From CAZKUN01 sp964555935 (GTDB lineage: Bacteria > Armatimonadota > Zipacnadia > Zipacnadales > VGFC01), in assembly GCA_964555935.1 (NCBI GenBank), contig CAZKUN010000076.1, positions 1 through 35,202 on the forward strand: a stretch of DNA of 35,202 nt. The letters are read 5' to 3'. Shown piece by piece: positions 8,833-15,971 of the stretch; positions within the stretch are counted from its first letter, which is position 1; the number at the start of each line of letters is the position of its first letter. The notes beneath the pieces are model-generated. The model worked only from the letters and a program-made list of their open reading frames with translations, was not told the origin of the DNA and made no database searches. Both the position numbers and the translations under genes were made by a program.

Positions 8833-8921
8833 CCGCGACCAGTCGAGTCGCGGCCCTCCTGAGATCAGGAGACAGCGTGGGGCGGGGGCCAGTATCAGGA
8901 TCCCCCCCCGCGCCGCCCCAC
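8833..8921 (+). other. Three consecutive stem-loops between purH and glyA
   Basis: Stem 1 pairs CCGCGAC (8833-8839) with GTCGCGG (8847-8853). Stem 2 pairs CTCCTGA (8856-8862) with TCAGGAG (8865-8871). Stem 3 pairs GTGGGGCGG (8877-8885) with CCGCCCCAC (8913-8921) around a 27-base loop that is itself G/C-rich. No U-tract follows, and the glyA Shine-Dalgarno GGGAGG is at 8957-8962. This may be a purH terminator, a processing site or a structured glyA leader. It does not fit the ZTP or glycine riboswitch signatures I know. Confidence 0.45.
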
Positions 8922-8971
8922 AAGGGCCGCAAGCGCGATGACTGCCGCACTCGACTGGGAGGTCGGGCACT

Positions 8972-10225
8972 GTGATGAACCTGACGTTGCTGCAGGCGGA
9001 CCACGAAGTCTCCAAGATCATTGACAAGGAACTCGAGCGTCAGAAGACGACGCTGATGATGATCCCCTCAGAAAACTACGCCAGCCGCGCGACGATGGCC
9101 GCCGCGGGCTCAATCCTCACCAACAAGTACGCCGAAGGCTACCCCGGGAAGCGCTACTACAACGGCTGCGATCTCTACGACGAAATCGAGCAACTCGCGA
9201 TCGATCGCGCGAAGGAGCTCTTCCGCTGCGACCACGCGAATGTCCAGCTCGTCACGGGCACGCAAGCGAATATGTCGGCTTACTTCGCGCTGCTTGACCA
9301 GGGCGACCGGATCCTCTCCATGGCTCTGGACCATGGTGGGCACCTAAGCCACGGGCGCGCGAATAACTTCAGCGGCGTGTTCTACGAACCCCATTTCTAC
9401 GGCGTCGACCCCGACACCGAGCGGATCGACTATGACAGCATGCTTGAGGTCGCCAAGGAGGTCCGCCCGAAGCTGATCGTCGCGGGCGCGAGCGCGTACC
9501 CGCGGATCATCGATTTCCAGCGCATGCGCGAGATCGCTGACGAAGTCGGCGCGTACCTGCTGGCCGACATCGCCCACATCGTCGGACTCGTGGCTGCAGG
9601 CTCGCACCCGGATCCCGTGCCGCTGTGTGAGGTCGTCACGTCGACCACTCACAAGACGTTGCGGGGCCCGCGAGGCGCGCTGATCCTGTGCAAGGAAGAG
9701 CTGGCGAAGAAGATTGACGTCGCCGTCTTCCCAGGGATCCAGGCCGGGCCGCTGATGCACATCCTCGCCGCCAAGGCCGTCGCGTTCAAGGAAGCGCAGT
9801 CCTTCGGCTTCCGCGAGTACCAGCGTCAGATCATCCGTAACGCGCAGGCCCTGGCCCAGTCCCTCCTGGAAGAGGGTTTTGAGCTGGTCAGCGGGGGCAC
9901 GGACAACCACCTGATGCTCGTGAAGATGCAGGGCTGGGACATCACCGGGCGAGTCGCGGCCGACGTGCTGGAGGCTGCGGGTATCGTGGTCAACAAGAAC
10001 ACGGTTCCTAACGACCCTCTGCCCCCGGCCGAGACGAGTGGCATCCGGCCCGGGACGCCGGCCCTTACCACGCGTGGGATGAGAGAGCCGGAGATGCTGA
10101 AGATCGGCAAGCTGATCACGCGGGTCATCAGGGATAAAGGCGAGACCGAGAGCGTGATCCAGGAAGTCCGGAACGAGGTCACGGACCTCTGCGAGGCATT
10201 CCCGATCTACCAGGACATTATCTGA
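8972..10225 (+). CDS. glyA: Serine hydroxymethyltransferase
   Basis: This PLP enzyme interconverts serine plus tetrahydrofolate with glycine plus 5,10-methylene-THF. The product is 417 residues, the standard length. Visible motifs are MMIPSENYAS, the NKYAEGYPGKRYY substrate loop, VTGTQANMSAY, the DIAHIVGLVAAG strand and the PLP-binding Lys228 in TSTTHKTLRGPRGA. The C-terminal SGIRPGTPALTTRGM is also canonical. The start is GTG at 8972 with GGGAGG nine bases upstream; the adjacent ATG at 8975 is equally possible. A strong hairpin follows at 10267-10291. With purH upstream, the pair links purine synthesis to one-carbon supply. Confidence 0.97.
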   Translation: MMNLTLLQADHEVSKIIDKELERQKTTLMMIPSENYASRATMAAAGSILTNKYAEGYPGKRYYNGCDLYDEIEQLAIDRAKELFRCDHANVQLVTGTQANMSAYFALLDQGDRILSMALDHGGHLSHGRANNFSGVFYEPHFYGVDPDTERIDYDSMLEVAKEVRPKLIVAGASAYPRIIDFQRMREIADEVGAYLLADIAHIVGLVAAGSHPDPVPLCEVVTSTTHKTLRGPRGALILCKEELAKKIDVAVFPGIQAGPLMHILAAKAVAFKEAQSFGFREYQRQIIRNAQALAQSLLEEGFELVSGGTDNHLMLVKMQGWDITGRVAADVLEAAGIVVNKNTVPNDPLPPAETSGIRPGTPALTTRGMREPEMLKIGKLITRVIRDKGETESVIQEVRNEVTDLCEAFPIYQDII

Positions 10226-10266
10226 CGCTCGCGGCAGGCACATGGCCGAACGAGAAGGAACCCAAT

Positions 10267-10291
10267 GGGGTCCCCGAGCTTCGGGGGCCCC
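10267..10291 (+). terminator. Intrinsic-type terminator hairpin after glyA
   Basis: An 11-bp stem pairs 10267-10277 (GGGGTCCCCGA) with 10281-10291 (TCGGGGGCCCC) across a three-base loop, with one G-T wobble. Only a short GTT follows, so the U-tract is weak. The position 41 bases after the glyA stop supports termination. It also argues against starting the next gene at the ATG at 10265, which would run into the hairpin. Confidence 0.7.
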
Positions 10292-10336
10292 GTTAGCTAT
10301 CGGCGGATGTTGAGGCGCCAGAAGACAGAATCGTTC

Positions 10337-11656
10337 ATGACGGCCGGCAATAACGACGACCGCCCAACGAAGACACCCAGGCGCCCTCACGTGCTGCGCA
10401 TTGGCGAGCTATGGCGCACGCACCGACAGCTCATGATCTTCCTCATCGCCGGGGGGCTCGGCGGGTTCGCCGGACCGATCTTTGAGACCACGTTCAATAA
10501 CTACCTCGACGACACGTTTCAGATGGGGAATGAGACCCGCGGCGCGCTTGAGTTCCCGCGCGAGGCGCCCGGGTTCCTCGTGACGGTGTCCACCGGCATT
10601 TTGGCGGCGTTGTCCGAGACGCGCGTCGCGGCGATCGCGGCGTTGGTAGCCGCTCTCGGTATGCTCGGGCTGGGCGCGCTGGGCCGGCGTCAGCTCTGGA
10701 TCCTGATGCAGGCCTTCATGTGTACCCAGTCGGCTGGCACTCACCTCGGCATGCCGATCAACCGCTCGATCGGTATGAGCCTCGCCCGCAGGAACCAGGA
10801 GGGCCGCCGACTCGGCCAGATCAACTCCGTTCGGGTCGCCGCGGCAATTGGCGGCAGCCTGCTCGTGCTCCTCCTGCTCAACAAGCTCGGCCTACACTAC
10901 CGATGGACATTCCTCGCGGGCGCCGTCGCCTACGCCCTCTCCGGCGCAGCGCTCATGTTCATGAGCCCCACCGTCGGCTCTCGCCAACGTCCGCGCTTCG
11001 CTGTGAACAAGCGCTACTGGCTCTTCTACGCCCTGTCGATACTCTTCGGAGCCCGCAAGCAGATCTTCATCACTTTCGGACCGTGGGTACTGATCAAGGT
11101 CCATGGGCAGGAGGCTGCCGTCTTCGCCGGGCTCTGGATGGTCAGTTCGATCTGCGGCGTGTTCTGGCAACCGCTCGTCGGCAAGCTGGTCGACCACTGG
11201 GGGGAGCGCGCCGTCCTCATGGCCGATGCGTGTGTCCTGGTGCTCGTTTGCGCCGGGTACGGGTTCGGCGACAAGCTGGGCCTGGGCAGTAACACGATCT
11301 ACCTGCTTTATGCCTGCTATATCCTCGACCAGCTCATGTTCGCGGTCGGCATGGCCCGCGCGACCTACCTGAAGAAGATCGCCGTCAGCCCCGACCACGT
11401 GGCATCATCACTGGCGCTGGGCATCTCTCTCGATCACACGGTGTCGATGACCATCCCGCGTCTCGGCGGCTGGGTCTGGGACAGAAATGGCAAGTACGGT
11501 TTCCGCTACGTCTTCGCTGGAGGCGCGTGCATTGCGTTGCTGACGCTGCTGTTCGCGTCGTTCATTCGTATCCCTGAAGGTGCTAGTGGCGGGCACGAAA
11601 TGCAGGCGGACGAGCCCGGCATCCCTCGCGTCCTTGATGAGGGCGGCGAGGGCTAG
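10337..11656 (+). CDS. MFS-type membrane transporter
   Basis: The protein is about 439 residues with many hydrophobic segments spaced as in major facilitator transporters. The first is LMIFLIAGGLGGFAGPIF and the last is FAGGACIALLTLLFASFI. Other clear ones are IAALVAALGMLGLGALG and AAIGGSLLVLLLL. The substrate is not recognisable. The start is uncertain: ATG at 10265 has AGAAGGAA upstream but its first codons lie inside the glyA terminator hairpin. ATG at 10307 and 10337 are alternatives, and 10337 leaves a short hydrophilic lead before the first membrane helix. The amidohydrolase gene follows directly, its AGGAGG overlapping this stop codon. Import of a substrate for those enzymes is a reasonable inference. 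Confidence 0.82.
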   Translation: MTAGNNDDRPTKTPRRPHVLRIGELWRTHRQLMIFLIAGGLGGFAGPIFETTFNNYLDDTFQMGNETRGALEFPREAPGFLVTVSTGILAALSETRVAAIAALVAALGMLGLGALGRRQLWILMQAFMCTQSAGTHLGMPINRSIGMSLARRNQEGRRLGQINSVRVAAAIGGSLLVLLLLNKLGLHYRWTFLAGAVAYALSGAALMFMSPTVGSRQRPRFAVNKRYWLFYALSILFGARKQIFITFGPWVLIKVHGQEAAVFAGLWMVSSICGVFWQPLVGKLVDHWGERAVLMADACVLVLVCAGYGFGDKLGLGSNTIYLLYACYILDQLMFAVGMARATYLKKIAVSPDHVASSLALGISLDHTVSMTIPRLGGWVWDRNGKYGFRYVFAGGACIALLTLLFASFIRIPEGASGGHEMQADEPGIPRVLDEGGEG

Positions 11657-11669
11657 GAGGTGTTCAGCG

Positions 11670-12434
11670 GTGCTAGAGTTCTTCGACTGTAACGCTGCGT
11701 ATGGGGTGTGGATGAAGCCCCACCTGAAGCCGGCGGTCACTGCGAATGACCTGTTGGCGTCCATGGAGTGGTGCGGCATCAAGCGCTCGCTCGTGCGCCA
11801 TGCCGCGCTGGATACGGAGTGCCCGACCGTCGGCAATCCGCTAGCTGTCGCTGAGATGGCCGACCATCCTGAACTGGTGCCTACCTGGGCCATCTTGCCA
11901 CCTGCCACCGGTGAGCAGGGCACGCCGGATGAACTCGCGGCGGCGATGGCTGATGCGGGCGTCCGCGCGCTCTGGGCGTTCCCCTCAAAGCACAAGTACA
12001 TCCTCGACGGGGTGAGTTGCGGCGCGCTGTTTGGGATGATGGTTGCCAAGAAGATCCCGCTCTTCCTGCTGAAGGGCGAGACGAGCATGGGCGTCTCGAA
12101 CTGGGAGCTGGTCGCGGCGGTGCTCAAGGAATGCCCCGAACTCAGGCTCGTGTACGTCGGCCAGGGCTGTTGGGGTGAGGATCGTTGGTTCCGCCCGCTC
12201 ATGGATCGGTACGGAGGGCTCTACACCGACACCAGCCGCTACGAACTCGATGGTGGCATCAAGGCGTTTGTCGGCAGATACGGCGCCGAGAGGCTCCTGT
12301 TCGGTAGCGACTTCCCGGAGAGCAATCCGGGCGGCGCGATGTTGACGCTTGCACACGCGGACATCAGCGACGAGGAGAAGCAGATGATCGCCGCCGGCAA
12401 TCTCGAGCGTCTGCTCGGGGAGGTGGAGCTGTGA
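11670..12434 (+). CDS. Amidohydrolase-2-like TIM-barrel protein lacking the HxH metal motif
   Basis: The product is 254 residues. The fold is recognised from the C-terminal strand LLFGSDFPESNPG and the following NLERLLG helix, both typical of the amidohydrolase 2 family. The first strand reads EFFDCNAAYG where active members have D-x-H-x-H, so both metal-binding His are gone. It may be a non-catalytic partner of the next protein, or use a different metal arrangement. The GTG at 11670 is chosen because AGGAGG (11655-11660) lies nine bases upstream, overlapping the transporter stop. The end overlaps the next start as GTGA, so the two are coupled. Confidence 0.78.
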   Translation: MLEFFDCNAAYGVWMKPHLKPAVTANDLLASMEWCGIKRSLVRHAALDTECPTVGNPLAVAEMADHPELVPTWAILPPATGEQGTPDELAAAMADAGVRALWAFPSKHKYILDGVSCGALFGMMVAKKIPLFLLKGETSMGVSNWELVAAVLKECPELRLVYVGQGCWGEDRWFRPLMDRYGGLYTDTSRYELDGGIKAFVGRYGAERLLFGSDFPESNPGGAMLTLAHADISDEEKQMIAAGNLERLLGEVEL

Positions 12435-13240
12435 AGAACCCTAGCGCTCTGGCAGCCGAGTTCATGAAGCACGGCAAATCCCCGGACTGCCCAGTCATCG
12501 ACACCCACGGGCACTTCGGGCCCTTCCAGGGGATCTATTTCCCCATGCTGACTGCGGACCAGATGATCGAGAGCATGGATCGCTGCGGCGTGCGCTGCAT
12601 CGTCTGTAGCCACCATCAGGCTCTCGTCGACCCGCAGCGCGGCAACGCGTTGATGGTCGAGGTGATCGAGCAGCATCCGGACCGGTTCCGGGGGTATCTG
12701 GGGCTGAACCCGAACTACCCGGACACGCTCCGCGCGGAGTTGGATCGATATGATTCGCTCGAGGGGCTCGTGGGGCTGAAGTTCCTGTCGGACTACCACC
12801 AGTACCCGATTACAGGCGAGGAATACGTTCCGGCGATGGAGCACGCGCAAGAGCGTGGCCTGCCGATCCTGATGCACACGTGGGGCGGCAGCGCGTTCGA
12901 TAGCCCCCAGCAGGTGGCTGAACTCGCGGCGCGCTATCCGACCGTGCCGCTGCTGATGGGACACGCGGGATACGGCGATTGGGACGCGGCCATTGAGACA
13001 GCCAACGACCATCCGAACACATACCTGGAACTCACTGCGGCATACCACCTCAACGGGGTGTTGGAGCGGTTCTGCAACGAGGCGGGGTCGGAACGAGTGC
13101 TATTCGGCACCGACCTCCCGTGGTTCGACCAGCACTATGGCATCGGCTGCATCATGATGGCCGACATCACCGACGATGACCGCCGGAACATCCTGCATCG
13201 GAACGCCGAGAAGCTGTTTGGGGATGGGCTGCCGGGATAG
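12431..13240 (+). CDS. Amidohydrolase-2 family metal-dependent hydrolase
   Basis: The product is 269 residues. It has a complete metal-site set for the family: His26-Gly-His28 in VIDTHGHFG, a His in ILMHTWGG, a His in LMGHAGYGD and the Asp in VLFGTDLPW. Members hydrolyse or decarboxylate lactones, aromatic acids and similar compounds; the substrate here is unknown. The GTG start (12431-12433) overlaps the previous stop by GTGA. It is homologous to the preceding gene, so the pair looks like a duplication in which one copy kept the metal site. The 3' end lies 8 bases from the convergent gene at 13249. Confidence 0.85.
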   Translation: MKNPSALAAEFMKHGKSPDCPVIDTHGHFGPFQGIYFPMLTADQMIESMDRCGVRCIVCSHHQALVDPQRGNALMVEVIEQHPDRFRGYLGLNPNYPDTLRAELDRYDSLEGLVGLKFLSDYHQYPITGEEYVPAMEHAQERGLPILMHTWGGSAFDSPQQVAELAARYPTVPLLMGHAGYGDWDAAIETANDHPNTYLELTAAYHLNGVLERFCNEAGSERVLFGTDLPWFDQHYGIGCIMMADITDDDRRNILHRNAEKLFGDGLPG

Positions 13241-13248
13241 GCGAACCG

Positions 13249-14034
13249 TCAGTCCTCGAACTGGCTGAAGTGCTCGTTGGCCGCCCACGCGCCGGAACAG
13301 AAGTCTGCCACCCGGGTCCTGAGAAGTCGGACGTGGCGCGGCGCGGGCACGATGATGAACGCCCGGGCCGTCCCCCGATGGAACCGAAGGGCCACGACTT
13401 CCCGCGCCGCTAGCTCCTCGCGTAGCAGCGCCTCTTTCTCGGCCATTTGCTGATCGCCCGTCACGCCCTTGCGGTGTCGCTGCAGGTGGTGGTAGATGAC
13501 CAACGTCTGGTCGCGCGCACGCCAACGTCTGAGATCGTCGAGGTAGACGTGCTTTGGACCTTCGGCATCGTACCGTGCCCTCGACGGCGTCTCGATGCCG
13601 TTGTCAGGATCGATGAAGACCATGTCACGGTCTACTGTGGCATCCAGCGCTGCTTGGAGCCACTGCTCCCGAACCCGCACGCGGTCTGGCATTGGGATCC
13701 CATCGTAGCTGAGTACGTCAGAGTGATATGTGGTGCCCGGCAGGATGCCATCCGCCTCGACAGAGGCGACGCAACGCCGACGGTCACGCACGATCTCGGC
13801 CAGGGCGTCATAGAGCGGCGGGTCGCACTCTCGGAACGCCTGACGCTGCGCGTGCGACCTGCACAGGTACCGTGTGTGCTTCCCGTCTCCCTCAGGCCCA
13901 CTGTCTGGGAACAAGTACCACGCCACGCCCAGGGACAGTCGAGTACCGTCGTCGCTTGCCGTCTCTCCGATCAGATACCGCAGAAGCCCGTACTTGCCGT
14001 AGTCGCCGATGTCCCCCGTGTACCGGTTCTGCAT
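13249..14034 (-). CDS. Conserved uncharacterised protein (MQNRYxGDIGDxxKYGLLR family)
   Basis: The product is 261 residues. The N-terminus MQNRYTGDIGDYGKYGLLRYL is a signature I recognise from conserved hypothetical proteins scattered through many bacteria. Further blocks are GVAWYLFPD, GDGKHTRYLCR and DMVFIDPDNGIETP. The last resembles motif IV of Rossmann-type methyltransferases, but no glycine-rich SAM motif I is evident and no function is established to my knowledge. It is soluble, with no signal peptide or membrane span. AGGAG lies six bases before the ATG and overlaps the end of the nucleoside hydrolase gene (gap 9 nt). It is therefore the third gene of a minus-strand operon. Confidence 0.8.
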   Translation of the reverse strand: MQNRYTGDIGDYGKYGLLRYLIGETASDDGTRLSLGVAWYLFPDSGPEGDGKHTRYLCRSHAQRQAFRECDPPLYDALAEIVRDRRRCVASVEADGILPGTTYHSDVLSYDGIPMPDRVRVREQWLQAALDATVDRDMVFIDPDNGIETPSRARYDAEGPKHVYLDDLRRWRARDQTLVIYHHLQRHRKGVTGDQQMAEKEALLREELAAREVVALRFHRGTARAFIIVPAPRHVRLLRTRVADFCSGAWAANEHFSQFED

Positions 14035-14043
14035 TTGGCGCTC

Positions 14044-14994
14044 CTACTCCGGTTGCACCACGCGCTCGATGTAGAAGTCGAGGAAACGCTCGACATCGGG
14101 GTCCGTGCAGACCTTCACGTTCGGCTCGCCGTCGACGATCTTCGTGACACCCTCGTCGTCCACCACTACCCGCCTCATCTCCGTCTTGCAGAAGCTCTCG
14201 TCAATCGTCACGCAGATCGCCATCGGGTCATAGAGCACCGGCGTCTCGTGCGGCCACAGTTCGTAGCAAGCCCACACGGCATCGGTGAGCGGCAGACCGC
14301 GGTTCTTGAGAATCTCGCGGTTCTCCGTCTCAAACCGGAGCATCGCGGTGCAGTCGAGCCCGCACATCGTGATTGGAATGCCCGAGGAGTACACGGCCTG
14401 GGCCGCCGGGATATCCATCTTGATGTTGTACTCGGCGACGGGCGGAGCCTGCAGATTGTAGCCGATGTAGGCTGAGCCGCCCATCGTGACGATACCCTTG
14501 ACCTTGCCCACGATCGATGGGTCGAGCGCCAGCGCGGCGGCGACGTTGGTGACAGGCCCGACCGGCACGATGATGATCTCGCCGGGGTTCGCGTTGACCA
14601 ATTCGACGATCAGCTCCGCCGCCGATAGCTCGACCGGCAGCTTGTCCTCGAAATCCGCCGCCCAGGGCGCCTGATTGGGCGCGGCTTTCTCGCCTGGCCC
14701 CGCGGCAACAGGAACATCGGCCATGCCCATCAGGTGGAGCATCTTGCAGCAGATCCGCGCGCGATCGCCGCTCGAGTCGAGAGCGCTGGTGACGCCGACG
14801 ATCTCCAGTTCTGGGCACATAATCGTAAGCGCCAGACAGAAGGCGTCATCGACGTCAGTGCCCATATCCGTATCAAGGATGATCTTCTGGGGTGTCACGT
14901 CGGCGGCTCCTGGGACGGGAATCGACACGGCACCCGCCAACGCGAGGTGCGCGGCGAGTGCCGTGATGGATTGGAGTGGGCGTTTGGCGGCCAT
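14044..14994 (-). CDS. Exported inosine-uridine-type nucleoside hydrolase
   Basis: The product is 316 residues. After an Ala-rich signal-like leader (about residues 1-31, ending PGAAD) comes the calcium-binding motif Asp41-Thr-Asp43-x-Gly-x-Asp-x-Asp49-Asp50. Also present are VPVGPVTNVAAAL, IVTMGG, Glu188-Tyr-Asn190 and Asp256. These are the residues that bind calcium and ribose in nucleoside hydrolases, which split nucleosides into base and ribose. The usual catalytic His just before the last Asp is Tyr255 here, which suggests altered base specificity. Only 2 nt separate it from the upstream helical-repeat gene. Salvage of extracellular nucleosides is the simplest role. Confidence 0.85.
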   Translation of the reverse strand: MAAKRPLQSITALAAHLALAGAVSIPVPGAADVTPQKIILDTDMGTDVDDAFCLALTIMCPELEIVGVTSALDSSGDRARICCKMLHLMGMADVPVAAGPGEKAAPNQAPWAADFEDKLPVELSAAELIVELVNANPGEIIIVPVGPVTNVAAALALDPSIVGKVKGIVTMGGSAYIGYNLQAPPVAEYNIKMDIPAAQAVYSSGIPITMCGLDCTAMLRFETENREILKNRGLPLTDAVWACYELWPHETPVLYDPMAICVTIDESFCKTEMRRVVVDDEGVTKIVDGEPNVKVCTDPDVERFLDFYIERVVQPE

Positions 14995-14996
14995 GG

Positions 14997-15782
14997 CTAC
15001 TGCAGCGCCGCGTTCGCTTTGTCGCGTGTCGCCTGATCCGAGTGGTAGCGGCCAATCAAGCGGATCGCGACGCGATTCTTCTTCTCGAGCAGCTCGTCGA
15101 GCTTCGGGGCAAGGATTTCGGCGACCTTCTCTGACGCCGAATCCAGCCCACAGGCATTGGCGATGTAGACCATATCATCGACCCGATTCGCCTCGGCCAG
15201 CTTGGGCATCACGGAATCGTCCGTGAGTAGTTTGAGCGCGGCGGCGCGCTTGGTATCTTCCCACGCGGCGGCGCGCACGATAGAGATGAGGGCCTTGATC
15301 GCATCGACATTGCCAGTCATCACTTTGCCGAGTTCGGTGACGATGAACGCGCGGATTGCGCAAGCATCACGCTCAGCTTCGCGTCGGTCGGCGATGAAGC
15401 GCGCGTCGTCCGCCTGGGATGCGAGGTCATCCATCTCGGTTTTGATGTGCTCGGGGATCGCCGTGCCCTCAGTCTCGGCATCAATGTCGCGGAACACCCG
15501 GCGCGCGGTCTGGCCCGGGCGCAAGGTCTGCTGAGTGGCCTTGATCTGCCGTCGGGTGCATGCGGCGAAGGCCAGCGGATCGTATTGCTTGGCGGCTATC
15601 AGCCTCGCAACGAGAACCCGAGCCCCGAGTTCGGCGCCTGTCGTCAGGAGCACGGTGCACATGTCCCATTCCCCGGCCTCGATAAGTTGGTCGACCGCCT
15701 TCTCGACGTCATCGCGACTGCCCGTGCCTACGATCAGTTGGACGGCTCGGCCGTGTTTGGCCAGCGTCTGACTATCCAACAT
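14997..15782 (-). CDS. All-helical repeat protein of unknown function
   Basis: The product is 261 residues. It is rich in Ala, Leu, Lys and Glu and appears to be a chain of amphipathic helices such as DAIKALISIVRAAAWEDTK and SEKVAEILAPKLDELLEKK, suggesting HEAT- or TPR-like packing. No catalytic motif was found. The ATG at 15780-15782 is chosen because AAGGA lies nine bases upstream and the preceding 110 codons of the open frame are low-quality, non-protein-like sequence. It heads the operon with the nucleoside hydrolase (gap 2 nt) and the MQNRY-family gene. I do not recognise a family. A scaffold or regulatory role is only a guess. Confidence 0.65.
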   Translation of the reverse strand: MLDSQTLAKHGRAVQLIVGTGSRDDVEKAVDQLIEAGEWDMCTVLLTTGAELGARVLVARLIAAKQYDPLAFAACTRRQIKATQQTLRPGQTARRVFRDIDAETEGTAIPEHIKTEMDDLASQADDARFIADRREAERDACAIRAFIVTELGKVMTGNVDAIKALISIVRAAAWEDTKRAAALKLLTDDSVMPKLAEANRVDDMVYIANACGLDSASEKVAEILAPKLDELLEKKNRVAIRLIGRYHSDQATRDKANAALQ

Positions 15783-15971
15783 ATGCCCACTTCCTTGTCT
15801 GCGCGCGTGGATGCGATTCGTCAGGGAGTATACGCCGTGAGGCCCGCACTGCCCTCCTTCCTCGTTCCAGCGTTTGAGTGTCGATGCCAGGGGCGCCGCG
15901 AGGTGAGAGGGACGTGAAGCCGCGCGGAGGAACTGGTGCTGCAATCGACAAGCCGAACGGGATGGTGACTG

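Noticed and set aside
8766..8971. ZTP or glycine riboswitch before glyA
   Set aside because: The conserved cores known to me for these riboswitches are not present; only generic hairpins are seen.
9344..10390. 348-codon minus-strand ORF opposite glyA
   Set aside because: glyA is unmistakable on the plus strand and the antisense frame runs across the terminator.
13249..15782. Three-gene operon as a defence system with a nucleotide-degrading effector
   Set aside because: The hydrolase has an export-like leader and classical nucleoside hydrolase motifs, there is no sensor or nuclease domain, and the neighbourhood is metabolic; kept only as an operon worth checking.
15827..15832. TATACT -10-like hexamer upstream of the helical-repeat gene (minus strand)
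   Set aside because: No acceptable -35 element at 16-18 bases, so not reported as a promoter.
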